Assembly (NCBI GenBank): GCA_016187925.1
Contig: JACPIS010000042.1
Span: 62,001-126,000 of the forward strand
Length of the DNA: 64,000 nt
Direction: 5' to 3'
Source: Opitutia bacterium
GTDB lineage: Bacteria; Verrucomicrobiota; Verrucomicrobiia; Opitutales; Opitutaceae
Position 1 is the stretch's first letter; each line of letters begins with the position of its first letter. The notes beneath the pieces were generated by a model, which searched no databases, was not told the DNA's origin, and saw nothing but the letters and a program-made list of their open reading frames with translations. Made by a program: the position numbers and the translations under genes. Shown here piece by piece: positions 1 through 8,701 of the stretch.

Positions 1-1
1 C

Positions 2-2314
2 ACCGATACACTGTTGGCGAACGCCATCGCCGTGGCCGGCCTGCACGAGATCGAGGAGCTGGTGTGCGATGAGATGACTTCCAAGCTGCCCGCCGGCGCC
101 AGCCTGCCGCCGATGCCGGCCAAGAAGTCCGCCGATGGGGCGGCCAACGGCAACGGCGCCAAGGCCGACGGCCCGACGCGCGACCTGTTGCTCAGTTTCA
201 CCGCGACGGCGGAGGGGCTCGTGTTCCTCGCCTACTGGAAGCAGGGCAAGAACCGCGTCCCCGCGCTCGGCAACACCACCGTCCACCCGTCCGCCACGGA
301 GCGCGCCAAGCTCATCGCGCTGGCCAGCTACGCGCGCAAGGCCCACTTCCGCTACAACCAGACGACGCACGCCTACGGCATGGAGTCGCTGGCCGACATC
401 CCCGGTTTCCTGCGCGACGTGCTGCCGCACTGGAAAAAGCAGTTTGCCATCGAGCTCGACGGCAAGGTCGACGCCCTCAAGCACGGTGCGCGCACCATCG
501 AGGTCGAGGCCGTGGCCGAGCGCCGCGGCGGCGCGAACGGCGGCGGCGACGGCGCCGGGCTGAACCTGCGCTGGATTTTCCGCGCGGGCGAAAAACTCCT
601 CACCGACGAGCAGGCCGCCGCGCTCCTCAAGCACGGCCGCACGCCGGTGCTCATGCCCGACCTCGGCATCCTCACGATGGAGCCCGAGAAGTGGGAGAGC
701 CTCAACCAGTGGCGCCGCAACCTCGAGGAGACGCAGGGCGCCGACGGCGCGCTGCCGCCCTACCTGATTTTTTCCCTGTTCAACGACCACCGCATCAAGG
801 TCACGCTCGGCGCGGAGATCGAGGCGTGGCGCCAGAAGGTGCTCACGCCGCCGGAGACGCCGCCCGAGCTGCCGGACTATCTCCGCCAATACCAGCGCCG
901 CGGCGTCGAGTGGATGCATCATCTCGGCGAGACCGGCTGCCACGGCCTGCTGGCCGACGAGATGGGCCTCGGCAAGACGGCGCAGGTCATCGCGCTGCTG
1001 AAGACCCGCCCGCTCGCGAAGCTGCGGCACGTCGTCGTCTGCCCGGCGAGCGTCGTGCCCGTGTGGCGCGAGGAGATCGCGCGCTTCTTCCCGGAGGCGA
1101 AGGTCGACACGCTGAAGTCCGGCAACGATTTCACGACAAACAAGGCCCCCGTCATCTGGCTCGCCAGCTACACGCAGCTGCGCAAGCACCGCGCGCTGCT
1201 CGACACCACGGAGTTCGGCTATGCGGTGCTCGACGAGGGCCAGTTTATCAAGAACCCCGACGCCAAGGTCACGCAGGCGTGCTTCGCGCTGAAGGCGAAG
1301 CACCGGCTCGTGCTCACCGGCACGCCGCTGGAGAACCGCCAGCTCGATCTGTGGTCCATCTTCCGCTACCTGCTGCCCGGGCTGCTCGGCTCGCGCACGG
1401 CCTTCGAGTCGGCGCTGGTGCAGGACCGCGAGGGCACGATGAAGCGCCTGCGCACGCAGCTCACGCCGTTCACGCTCCGCCGCACCAAGAACGAGGTCGC
1501 CACCGAGCTGCCGCCCAAGGTCGAGATGGATCTGCTCTGCCCGCTCACCGACGTGCAGCGCGCCGAGTACGCGCGCATCTGCACCGAGGGCCTGGCGCGG
1601 TTGGGCGAGGACATCGGCCTCGCGCTCAAGGAAAAATCCTTCGGCTTCCTCGCGCTGCTCACCCGCCTGCGGCAGGTGTGCTGCGACCCGGACCTGCTGC
1701 CGTGGCTCAACTCGCCGTTGCACGACAGCGGCAAGCTGCAGCTGCTCGTCGAGAAACTCGCCGAGGTCGTGGGCAGCGGCCACAAGGTCGTCATCTTCTC
1801 GCAATTCGTCACGCTGCTCGACCGCGTGCGCAACGCCCTGCAGACGCACTACCCGGACCTGCCGCGCTACGAGATCACGGGCATGACGATCGACCGGCAG
1901 AAGCCCGTGCGGGATTTCCAGACCGCGCCCGGTGCCGCCGCCATGCTCGTGAGCCTGAAGGCCGCCGGCACGGGCATCACGCTGCACGCGGCGGATTACG
2001 TTTTCCTGCTCGATCCGTGGTGGAACCCGGCGGTCGAGGACCAGGCCATCGACCGCGTGCACCGCATCGGCCAGACGAACACCGTGTTCGTCTACCGCAT
2101 GGTGACGGCCGGCACGATCGAGGAGCGCATCCAGGCGCTCAAGGCCGACAAGAAAACGCTGTTCGACCAGCTCGTGGGCGGCCACGGCGGCGACTTCGAG
2201 TGGACCAAGCATTTCAACTCGCTGCAGAGCCTCATCCAGCTCACCGCCACGGAGACGGGCGAGACCGAGCTGCTCAACGCCAGCGTCGCGCGCGGTTCGC
2301 AGGGGAATCCCTGA
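2..2314 (+). CDS. SNF2-family DEAD/DEAH-box helicase, 5' partial
   Basis: This is an ATP-dependent DNA translocase or helicase of the SNF2/Rad54 superfamily. The frame is open from base 2 and the first usable start inside the window is a TTG at 14, so the true N-terminus probably lies upstream. Counting from 14, Walker A (DEMGLGKT) is near residue 315, followed by a DEGQ Walker B box, motif III LTGTPLENR, and a C-terminal helicase domain with SQFVTLLDR, GTGITLHAADYV and the DPWWNP...RVHRIGQ signature typical of SNF2 proteins. The first 280 or so residues are less conserved and include a Gly/Ala/Asn-rich stretch. Many bacterial homologues carry a SWIM zinc finger at the N-terminus, which would lie outside the window. 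The cellular role (repair, or RNA polymerase recycling as in RapA) cannot be decided from sequence. The gene stands alone and is followed by a repeat-rich gap. Confidence 0.93.
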   Translation, partial: TDTLLANAIAVAGLHEIEELVCDEMTSKLPAGASLPPMPAKKSADGAANGNGAKADGPTRDLLLSFTATAEGLVFLAYWKQGKNRVPALGNTTVHPSATERAKLIALASYARKAHFRYNQTTHAYGMESLADIPGFLRDVLPHWKKQFAIELDGKVDALKHGARTIEVEAVAERRGGANGGGDGAGLNLRWIFRAGEKLLTDEQAAALLKHGRTPVLMPDLGILTMEPEKWESLNQWRRNLEETQGADGALPPYLIFSLFNDHRIKVTLGAEIEAWRQKVLTPPETPPELPDYLRQYQRRGVEWMHHLGETGCHGLLADEMGLGKTAQVIALLKTRPLAKLRHVVVCPASVVPVWREEIARFFPEAKVDTLKSGNDFTTNKAPVIWLASYTQLRKHRALLDTTEFGYAVLDEGQFIKNPDAKVTQACFALKAKHRLVLTGTPLENRQLDLWSIFRYLLPGLLGSRTAFESALVQDREGTMKRLRTQLTPFTLRRTKNEVATELPPKVEMDLLCPLTDVQRAEYARICTEGLARLGEDIGLALKEKSFGFLALLTRLRQVCCDPDLLPWLNSPLHDSGKLQLLVEKLAEVVGSGHKVVIFSQFVTLLDRVRNALQTHYPDLPRYEITGMTIDRQKPVRDFQTAPGAAAMLVSLKAAGTGITLHAADYVFLLDPWWNPAVEDQAIDRVHRIGQTNTVFVYRMVTAGTIEERIQALKADKKTLFDQLVGGHGGDFEWTKHFNSLQSLIQLTATETGETELLNASVARGSQGNP

Positions 2315-2358
2315 GCGCAGCGGGGTGGGGCGGGTCGGTCGCTCCCGCGTGTGTGCCA

Positions 2359-2439
2359 AGCCTCGTCGGGCCTGACCTTGCGTCAGGCCTTGGACTGTTG
2401 TGTGGGCTTGGGAGGCTCGACACGAGGTCGAGCCCTACG
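2359..2439. repeat. Composite hairpin repeat, copy 1
   Basis: Two short hairpins lie side by side. The first has arms GGCCTGAC and GTCAGGCC (within 2368-2389); the second has arms GGCTCGAC and GTCGAGCC (within 2412-2435) followed by CTACG. The same pair recurs about 200 bp downstream. The structure resembles REP/BIME-type intergenic repeats; the family is not identified. Confidence 0.7.
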
Positions 2440-2462
2440 TACCGGGCATGCTTTAAATCCGG

Positions 2463-2494
2463 TGTGTCATTCTGAGCGCAGCGAAGAATCCACG
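2463..2494 (+). repeat. Dispersed GTCATTCTGAGCGCAGCGAA-type motif
   Basis: A roughly 28-nt motif containing TCATTCTGAGCGCAGCGAAG followed by AATCC. Partial or inverted relatives occur at 2637-2650, 23430-23456, 57538-57556 and 57586-57612, all between genes. This is a dispersed non-coding repeat; its function is unknown. Confidence 0.65.
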
Positions 2495-2557
2495 CATTCG
2501 CATGCGGCATGGTGCATGGAAACGCGGCACCCTCGCCGCGTATTGCCGAAGGACCGG

Positions 2558-2632
2558 AGCCTCGTAGGGCCTGACCTTGCGTCAGGCCAATGCGTGGCGT
2601 GATCGAGGCGCGACACGAGGTCGAGCCCTACG
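2558..2632. repeat. Composite hairpin repeat, copy 2
   Basis: Second copy of the paired hairpins seen at 2359-2439. The GGCCTGAC/GTCAGGCC stem is at 2567-2588 and the CGACACGAGGTCGAGCCCTA segment at 2611-2630. Together with the flanking dispersed motif it fills most of the 2315-2700 gap, which holds no credible gene. Confidence 0.7.
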
Positions 2633-2701
2633 CGCCGCGCTCAGAATGACCGTGGGGTGAGAGACCCGGAAAGAGCGCGGAGGGCGCGCGTTTTCCCGGT
2701 T

Positions 2702-2745
2702 TGTCACACGGCCGTCACGAAACCGTAACACACGGCCTCTATTCT
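2702..2745 (+). promoter_or_regulatory. Candidate Pho box and -10 for the porin/pstS unit
   Basis: Three half-sites, GTCAC at 2703, GTCAC at 2714 and GTAAC at 2725, are spaced exactly 11 bp apart, matching the PhoB direct-repeat period. A TATTCT element at 2740-2745 starts about 9 bp after the last half-site, where the -10 of a PhoB-activated promoter is expected. The ATG of the phosphate-type porin is about 60 bp downstream. Binding by PhoB is inferred; phoB itself is not in the window. Confidence 0.7.
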
Positions 2746-2808
2746 GCGTCCGTGCACCGGCCCAATCACCGGCGCCAACCCACTCAGGCAAATCCATCGA
2801 ACCCACCT

Positions 2809-4056
2809 ATGTTCAACCTTAAATCCAAACTGTTCGCCGCCTTGGCCGCTCTGCTGTGCGCCGGTACGGCCTTCGCCCAAGACAGCGGCCCGCTGATCGA
2901 CCTGCTCGTGAAGAAGGGCATCATCAATGATCAAGAGGGCGAGGAACTCCGCGCCGACCTGGCCCGCGATTCCGCGGCAGGGATCATCTCGACGATTTCC
3001 GGCGGCAAGAGCACGGTCGGCCTCTCCATCGCCGGCCGCATCCAGGTGCAATATGCCGGCCTCAGCACCGACATCTCGGGCACCGCGGCCGATCCCGCCG
3101 CCACGCAGCACTTTTTCCTGCGCCGCATCTATCTCGGCGCCAAGGCCAACCTCGGCGCGGGCTGGACCTCGAGCATCAACTACGATTTCGCCGGCACGAC
3201 CTTCGACGAGGCCAAGATCACCTGGACGCAGAGCGACCGCCTGAGCGTGGACGTCGGTTTCCGCAAGGTGCCGGTCGGCCTGGAGGAATGGTACACGTCC
3301 TCCGGCAGTCTGAAGGCCATCGAGCGTTCGCCGGCCACCCGCTATTTCGTCGAGGGCAACAACGGCCGCCGGCTCGGTGCGGGCAGCTACCGCATCGGTG
3401 CTTATCTCGGTGGCAAGACCCCCGAAGGCGTCTTCTACAACGTCGCGGTCACGAATCCCGAGCGTAATGAGGATGCCATCGCCGGAGTGAACAGCGCCGG
3501 CAGCGCCGCCAACAACTCGCTCTCCTACTGGGGCAATCTCGGCTACACGGGCAAGGCCAACGAGGGCTGGACCTACACGGTCAGCGGCTCCGTGGGTTTC
3601 CTGCCTGATCAGGGCGGCAAGACCCTCGGCGTGGGCGACAATCTCACCGTCTACAACGCCTTCGCGGAGATCACCGACGGCGCGTTCGACCTGCAGCTGG
3701 AGTATTTCGGCAGCAAGAACGAGCACGGTGTCTCGACCACGCGGGATTCGAGCGGCAGCGCCTACTCGGTCCTGGCGGCCTACAAGAAGGACAAGCTGGA
3801 AGGCGTGACGCGCTTCACCTCCGTCGATTCCGACGGTCGCGGCGTCAACCTCAGCGACGGCATCCGCTCCGCTCCCGGTGGCGGCACCATGGACAAGATG
3901 TCCGAGTGGTTCTTCGGCATGAACTACTACTTCCGCGGCAACGACGTGAAGTGGCAGCTCGGCTACATCCTCGGCGAGTCCAAGGACACGGTCACCGGCG
4001 GCTCCGCCAAGGCCAAGACCCAGGGCGTGCGCAGCCAGCTGCAGGTTAATTTCTAA
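2809..4056 (+). CDS. Phosphate-selective porin O/P family protein
   Basis: Predicted outer-membrane beta-barrel channel of the OprO/OprP type, letting phosphate or polyphosphate into the periplasm. The 415-residue product starts with a clear signal peptide (about residues 1-23, cleaved after AFA-Q), then a short charged helical segment (LLVKKGIINDQEGEELRADL), then alternating aromatic and Gly-rich strands, ending in QLQVNF with a C-terminal Phe, the usual barrel-assembly signal. I chose the ATG at 2809 rather than the open TTG at 2701, because the signal peptide begins there and the upstream bases carry the Pho box. pstS follows 35 bp later, so the two are probably cotranscribed, which supports the phosphate role. 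Anion specificity itself is not visible in the sequence. Confidence 0.88.
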   Translation: MFNLKSKLFAALAALLCAGTAFAQDSGPLIDLLVKKGIINDQEGEELRADLARDSAAGIISTISGGKSTVGLSIAGRIQVQYAGLSTDISGTAADPAATQHFFLRRIYLGAKANLGAGWTSSINYDFAGTTFDEAKITWTQSDRLSVDVGFRKVPVGLEEWYTSSGSLKAIERSPATRYFVEGNNGRRLGAGSYRIGAYLGGKTPEGVFYNVAVTNPERNEDAIAGVNSAGSAANNSLSYWGNLGYTGKANEGWTYTVSGSVGFLPDQGGKTLGVGDNLTVYNAFAEITDGAFDLQLEYFGSKNEHGVSTTRDSSGSAYSVLAAYKKDKLEGVTRFTSVDSDGRGVNLSDGIRSAPGGGTMDKMSEWFFGMNYYFRGNDVKWQLGYILGESKDTVTGGSAKAKTQGVRSQLQVNF

Positions 4057-4091
4057 GCCAATCGTCCCCCAACCCTCAACTGCTTCATTCC

Positions 4092-4907
4092 ATGAAAAAA
4101 TTCGCTCTTCTCGCCGCCGCGCTCGTCACGGTGGCCTCCGTCCAGGCCCAGAAGCTCGTCATCAAGGGCTCCGACACGCTCGGCGCCAAGCTCGTGCCGA
4201 TGCTCGCCGAGGACTACAAGGCCCGCCATGCCGGCGTCGCCTTTGAAATTGCCGCCGAGGGTTCCACCACGGGTATCGCCGCGATTATCGACAGCACCGC
4301 CCAAATCGGCATGTCGTCCCGTCGCGCCAAGCCCACCGAGATGTCCGCCGGGTCCGCCAAGGGCGTGACGCTGAAGCCGATCATCGTCGCCTACGACGGT
4401 ATCGGAGTCATCGTCAACGCCGGCAGCCCGGTCGCGACGCTCACGAAGCGCCAGGTCGAGCAGATCTTCACGGGCGACATCACCGACTGGTCGCAGGTCG
4501 GCGGCGCCCCGGGCAAGATCTCGGTCTACACGCGCAACACCTCGTCCGGCACCTATTCGGACTTCAAGGAGCTCGCGATGAAGAAACGCGATTACGCCGG
4601 TTCCTCCCAGAAGATGGCCGGCAACGAGCAGATCGCCGCCGAGGTCGCCAAGAACCCGAACGGCATCGGCTACGTCGGTCTCGCCTATCTGACCGATCCC
4701 GGCATCAAGACCGTGGCCATCGACGGCGCGCTGCCCAGCGAGGCAAGCGTCATCGCCAAGAAGTATCCCTACGCCCGCCCGACGTTCTACTACACGAACG
4801 GCGAGGCCCAGGGCGAGGCGGCCAAATTCCTCGAGTTCACCTTGAGCGACGAGGGCCAGAGCACTGTGCGGAAGGTCGGGTTCGTGCCCGTGCGTGAGCT
4901 GAAATAA
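4092..4907 (+). CDS. pstS: Phosphate ABC transporter substrate-binding protein PstS
   Basis: Periplasmic receptor that captures inorganic phosphate and hands it to PstCAB. The 271-residue protein has a signal peptide (MKKFALLAAALVTVASVQAQ), the LVIKGSDTLG opening typical of the family, EGSTTGIAAI and SSR phosphate-contact loops, and the NTSSGTYSDFKE motif. It is somewhat shorter than E. coli PstS and belongs to the short phosphate-binding branch. It lies 35 bp after the porin and is followed by a strong hairpin terminator and a second Pho box, so it is probably made from the porin promoter at higher dose than the membrane components. Confidence 0.95.
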   Translation: MKKFALLAAALVTVASVQAQKLVIKGSDTLGAKLVPMLAEDYKARHAGVAFEIAAEGSTTGIAAIIDSTAQIGMSSRRAKPTEMSAGSAKGVTLKPIIVAYDGIGVIVNAGSPVATLTKRQVEQIFTGDITDWSQVGGAPGKISVYTRNTSSGTYSDFKELAMKKRDYAGSSQKMAGNEQIAAEVAKNPNGIGYVGLAYLTDPGIKTVAIDGALPSEASVIAKKYPYARPTFYYTNGEAQGEAAKFLEFTLSDEGQSTVRKVGFVPVRELK

Positions 4908-4935
4908 GCCCTGCCGCCCATCTGCAGCGTATATC

Positions 4936-4973
4936 CCGCCCGCAGCCCTGCCCGGACTGCGGGCGGTTCTTTT
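4936..4973 (+). terminator. Rho-independent terminator after pstS
   Basis: A perfect 10-bp stem CCGCCCGCAG / CTGCGGGCGG (4936-4945 and 4957-4966) with an 11-nt loop is followed by TTCTTTTG. It sits directly before the Pho box of pstC, separating the porin-pstS transcript from pstCAB-phoU. Confidence 0.8.
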
Positions 4974-4990
4974 GTCACACAACTGTAACG
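4973..4990 (+). promoter_or_regulatory. Candidate Pho box before pstC
   Basis: Half-sites TGTCACA (4973) and TGTAACG (4984) are 11 bp apart, the PhoB repeat period, and closely match the box before the porin. No good -10 hexamer is visible in the GC-rich bases that follow. PhoB control of pstC is inferred from this site and the gene function. Confidence 0.6.
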
Positions 4991-5044
4991 CAGGCCGGTT
5001 GACCGGCCGGAAACCCGACCCCGATGCTAGGGGCAAACAAACTG

Positions 5045-6691
5045 ATGCCCGTCGCCACTCCCACCACCGCCTCCGAACGCCTGCCGACCCGCGTGGCGCT
5101 GCTGCGCCGGCGCCGGGGCTGGTTCTTCGGGTTGAGCGGCGACAGCTTCGCCAAGGTCGTCTTTCAGGGCAACGCCGCCGTCTCCATCGTGGTGCTGGCG
5201 CTGATCACGTTCACGATTTTCCGCGATGCGGTGAGCTTCATCCCGCAGAACCGGCACAACCTCGAGATCTACCGGCTGGCCGGCCTGGAGTTCGTCGACC
5301 CGCTGCGCCGGCAGGTGGAGGATTACTCCGCGCTCAACCGCTACCTCGGCACCGTGCGCTCCGCGCGCCTGGAGCAGTTGCAAACGTCCGGCCTCGCGCC
5401 CGCGGCGGCCGTGGCGCAGCTCGCGGACTTCGACGCCTACGCCAACCGCTTCGCCGACGCGGTCGCCGCCCATGAGACCATCCTGGGTGAGATGACCGAG
5501 ATCGCCACCTCCCTCAAGGAGCGGCAGAAGGTCGCGCGGGACACGGTCGAGGCGCGCGGGCATCTGCTGCAGGCCCTGCCGACCGCCACGCCGGAGCGCG
5601 CCACCGAGCTCAAGCGCCAGCTCGACGGTCTCGTCGTCGAGACGATCAATTTCCAGACGGAGGTGCAGGCGCTCAAGGTGCGGCTGCCCGACATCGAGGC
5701 GGCCAACGCCGCGCTCGCCACCGCCCTGCAGGAGGCCGCGCAGACCGCCCCGCGCTTCACCGATGCCGCTTTGCAGCGCAAGATGGAAAAATTCCGCGCG
5801 CTGCTGAAAACCTACGCGGCCAACATGACCGCGACCGCCCGCGAGATGGCGGCGTGGGATCAGGCCAAGCCGGTCTCGTGGTGGGAGTCGGGCCACGCGT
5901 TTCTCTTCGGCCGCGAGTGGATCACGGCGAGTTTCTGGCAGGACTGGTACGGCGTGCTGCCGCTGTTCTTCGGCTCGCTGCTCATCTCGGCCATCGCCCT
6001 GGTCATCGCCATCCCGCTCGGCCTCGCGGCGGCGGTCTATGTCAACCAGGTGGCGCGGCCCTTGGAGCAGAAGTTCATCAAACCCACCATCGAGTTCATC
6101 TCGGCCATTCCGAGCGTGGTGCTGGGCTTCTTCGGCATCGCGGTGCTGGGCGAGTCGCTGCGCAAGCTTTCGCAGCTGCCCGCGCTCGACTGGGTGCCGG
6201 GCTTTCCGTTCTCGGAGCGGTTGAACGCCACCACCGCGGCGTGCCTGCTGGCGCTGATGGCCGTGCCGACGATCTTCTCGCTGGCGGAGGACGCCATCAA
6301 CAACGTGCCGCGCTCCTTCAAGGAGGCCTCGCTCGCCATGGGTGCCACGCGTCTGCAGACGCTCATCCACATCATCATCCCGGCGGCGCTGTCGGGCATC
6401 ATGGCCGCCATCCTGCTCGGCCTCGGCCGCGTGATCGGCGAGACGATGGTGGTGCTGCTTTGCGCGGGCAACCGCATCCAGATCCCGGATTTCACGGCCG
6501 GTCTCGGCACGGCGTTCCAGCCCGTGCACACGATGACCGGCATCATCGCGCAGGAGATGGGCGAGGTCGTGCGCGGCAGCCTGCACTACCGCGCGCTCTT
6601 CATGGTCGGCGTGGTGCTCTTCACCATTTCCCTCCTGATCAACTGGCTCGCGCAGAAAATCGTGCGCCGCTACCGCCTCGCCGCCACCTGA
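5045..6691 (+). CDS. pstC: Phosphate ABC transporter permease PstC, enlarged periplasmic domain
   Basis: Inner-membrane permease subunit of the Pst transporter. The C-terminal half is a standard BPD-type permease domain with several membrane helices ([20 protein letters not shown] and later), an [13 protein letters not shown] segment and the coupling loop around [15 protein letters not shown] that docks PstB. The N-terminal half has one membrane helix followed by about 230 mostly polar, helix-forming residues, so the protein (548 residues) is far longer than E. coli PstC. An ATG at 5045 preceded by AGGGG is preferred; an ATG at 5024 would add seven residues. One base separates its stop from pstA, so translation is probably coupled. 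Confidence 0.93.
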   Translation: MPVATPTTASERLPTRVALLRRRRGWFFGLSGDSFAKVVFQGNAAVSIVVLALITFTIFRDAVSFIPQNRHNLEIYRLAGLEFVDPLRRQVEDYSALNRYLGTVRSARLEQLQTSGLAPAAAVAQLADFDAYANRFADAVAAHETILGEMTEIATSLKERQKVARDTVEARGHLLQALPTATPERATELKRQLDGLVVETINFQTEVQALKVRLPDIEAANAALATALQEAAQTAPRFTDAALQRKMEKFRALLKTYAANMTATAREMAAWDQAKPVSWWESGHAFLFGREWITASFWQDWYGVLPLFFGSLLISAIALVIAIPLGLAAAVYVNQVARPLEQKFIKPTIEFISAIPSVVLGFFGIAVLGESLRKLSQLPALDWVPGFPFSERLNATTAACLLALMAVPTIFSLAEDAINNVPRSFKEASLAMGATRLQTLIHIIIPAALSGIMAAILLGLGRVIGETMVVLLCAGNRIQIPDFTAGLGTAFQPVHTMTGIIAQEMGEVVRGSLHYRALFMVGVVLFTISLLINWLAQKIVRRYRLAAT

Positions 6692-6692
6692 C

Positions 6693-7745
6693 ATGAGCGC
6701 CGCCGTCCCTCCGCCCGATCGCCTCTTCGCCCGGCCGACGCTGGCCAAGCGCACCGAGCGCAGCGTGTTCTGGCTGCTGCGCGTCGCCACCTATCTCGTG
6801 CTGGCTTGCGCCGCGGTCGTCTTTCTCGACATCGGCGTGAAGGGCGGGGCCGTGGTCTTCCAGACGAAGGCGCCGTTCATCAACACGACCTTCCTCTCCG
6901 AGTCGCCCGAGACGCTCAACGTCTTCGAGCTCGGCGGCGAAAAACACCAGATGGGCGACCGCGAGTTCCGGCAGTTCAAGGCCCGGCACGAGGCCGAGCT
7001 GAAGAACGTGCGCGTCGAGACCTACGTCTATTCGGCGGGCGGCATCTTTCCGAACATCGTGGGCACGGTCCTGCTGGTCGTGGGTTCCATGGTCATTGCG
7101 CTGGTGCTCGGCGTCATCAGCGCCATCTACCTGAGCGAATACGCCACCGAGGGCCCCTTCATCCGCTTCCTGCGGCTGGCCATCGTCAATCTCGCGGGCG
7201 TGCCGTCCATCGTCTACGGCCTGTTCGGTTTCGGGTTCTTCGTCATCGCGCTGAACTTCGGTGTGTCGCTGCTCGCGGGCTGGCTGACGCTGGCGTTCAT
7301 GGTGCTGCCCATCATCATCACCGCCTCGGAGGAGGCGTTGAAATCCGTGCCGCGCGGCTACCGCGAGGGTTCGCTCGCACTCGGAGCGACGAAACTCCAG
7401 ACCATCCTGACCAACGTCCTCCCGTATGCCCTGCCGGGCATCCTGACCTCGTCGGTGCTCTCCATCGCGCGCGTGGCGGGCGAGACGGCGCCGATCATGT
7501 TCACCGCGGCCTTCGTGGTGCGCGACCAACTGCCCTGGCAGGTGCAGAAGGCCACCGACTTCCTCTTTCAGGGCGTGATGGCGCTGCCGTATCACATCTA
7601 CGTCGTCGCCTCCAAGATCCCCCAGAACGACTACACGCGCGACGTGCAGTACGGCACGGCGTTCGTGTTCCTCTTCACCGTCGCCGCCATCGCCATGACC
7701 TCGGTCGTCCTGCGCGTCCGCCTCCGCCAAAAATACAAATGGTAA
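6693..7745 (+). CDS. pstA: Phosphate ABC transporter permease PstA
   Basis: Second inner-membrane permease of the Pst complex, 350 residues. It has an N-terminal membrane helix (about residues 30-50), a short periplasmic stretch, then the permease core with [29 protein letters not shown] and the ABC-docking loop [16 protein letters not shown]. It starts 1 bp after pstC and its stop codon overlaps a possible pstB start (ATGGTAA), consistent with a tight pstCAB operon. PstA proteins form a heterodimer with PstC and feed phosphate to the cytoplasm at the cost of ATP hydrolysed by PstB. Confidence 0.95.
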   Translation: MSAAVPPPDRLFARPTLAKRTERSVFWLLRVATYLVLACAAVVFLDIGVKGGAVVFQTKAPFINTTFLSESPETLNVFELGGEKHQMGDREFRQFKARHEAELKNVRVETYVYSAGGIFPNIVGTVLLVVGSMVIALVLGVISAIYLSEYATEGPFIRFLRLAIVNLAGVPSIVYGLFGFGFFVIALNFGVSLLAGWLTLAFMVLPIIITASEEALKSVPRGYREGSLALGATKLQTILTNVLPYALPGILTSSVLSIARVAGETAPIMFTAAFVVRDQLPWQVQKATDFLFQGVMALPYHIYVVASKIPQNDYTRDVQYGTAFVFLFTVAAIAMTSVVLRVRLRQKYKW

Positions 7746-7753
7746 CCACTCTC

Positions 7754-8605
7754 ATGCCTTCCGAACCTGCCTCCCCCGTCGCCGTCCGCCAAGTCACCGT
7801 GCCGACCACCGTGAGCGCGCCCGCCGCCGGGTCGGTGGCTCCGGCCACCGGTTCCGTCATCGAGATCGACGACGTCGACTTCGCCTACGGCGCGTCCAAG
7901 GCCCTGCACGACATCAGCCTCGATATCCGCGAGCGGCAGGTGACGGCATTCATCGGCCCGTCGGGCTGCGGCAAGAGCACGCTCCTGCGTTGCCTGAACC
8001 GCATGAACGACCTGATCGAGGGCGCGCGCATCACCGCCGGCCAGATCCGCATCGATGGCGTCGACATCCACGATCCGCGCGTCGACGTTATCGAGCTGCG
8101 CAAGCGCGTCGGCATGGTTTTCCAGAAGTCCAATCCGTTTCCGAAATCCATCTACGAAAACATCACCTACGGCCTCCGCATCCAGGGCATCAAGAACAAG
8201 TCCCGGCTCGACGAAGTGGTGGAGCAGAGCCTGCGCGGCGCCGCGTTGTGGGACGAGGTGAAGGACCGCCTGCACCAGAGCGCGCTCGGCCTCTCGGGCG
8301 GCCAGCAGCAGCGTCTCTGCATCGCCCGCGCCATCGCCGTGGAGCCGGAGATCATCCTGATGGACGAGCCCTGCTCCGCGCTCGACCCCATCGCCACCGC
8401 CAAGGTCGAGGAGCTCATTCACGACCTGAAAAAGCAGTTCACCATCGTCATCGTCACGCACAACATGCAGCAGGCCGCCCGCTGCTCGGACCGCACGGCG
8501 TTCTTCTACCTCGGCCGGCTGATCGAATACGACGAGACCCGGAAAATCTTCATGAACCCCTCCAACCCCCAGACCGAGGCCTACGTCTCGGGACGGTTTG
8601 GCTAA
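7754..8605 (+). CDS. pstB: Phosphate ABC transporter ATP-binding protein PstB
   Basis: ATPase subunit energising phosphate uptake through PstC/PstA. Walker A is GPSGCGKST, the Q-loop is [16 protein letters not shown] (a Pst-specific sequence), the ABC signature is LSGGQQQR, Walker B is [12 protein letters not shown], and the switch His is in VTHNMQQA. The first 35 or so residues are an Ala/Val/Pro-rich leader not seen in E. coli PstB. The ATG at 7754 gives 283 residues; an ATG at 7739, overlapping the pstA stop, would add five residues and cannot be excluded. phoU follows after a hairpin-forming spacer. Confidence 0.95.
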   Translation: MPSEPASPVAVRQVTVPTTVSAPAAGSVAPATGSVIEIDDVDFAYGASKALHDISLDIRERQVTAFIGPSGCGKSTLLRCLNRMNDLIEGARITAGQIRIDGVDIHDPRVDVIELRKRVGMVFQKSNPFPKSIYENITYGLRIQGIKNKSRLDEVVEQSLRGAALWDEVKDRLHQSALGLSGGQQQRLCIARAIAVEPEIILMDEPCSALDPIATAKVEELIHDLKKQFTIVIVTHNMQQAARCSDRTAFFYLGRLIEYDETRKIFMNPSNPQTEAYVSGRFG

Positions 8606-8612
8606 ATTTGAA

Positions 8613-8688
8613 ACCACGAAATACACGAAACACACCAAAGCGGGCGAAGAAGGATGGACCTTTTTCGTGTCTTTCGTGTGTTTCGTGG
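8613..8688. repeat. Imperfect inverted repeat between pstB and phoU
   Basis: The left arm (8613-8639, rich in CACGAAA) and the right arm (8662-8688, TTTCGTGT units) are near-perfect reverse complements around a 22-nt loop. Each arm is itself built of short CACGAAA-like units. In RNA it would form a long stem before the phoU start, able to affect stability or the relative level of phoU. Similar ACCACGAAA-type repeats are, from memory, common in Verrucomicrobia intergenic DNA. Confidence 0.75.
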
Positions 8689-8701
8689 TGACCCAACCAA
8701 A

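Noticed and set aside
2359-2632. Possible CRISPR array from the repeats after the helicase gene
   Set aside because: Only two copies of unlike hairpins, no regular spacers and no cas genes.
5027-6790. Long minus-strand open frame across pstC
   Set aside because: It is Arg/His/Asp-rich and a shadow of pstC codon usage; no domain is recognisable.
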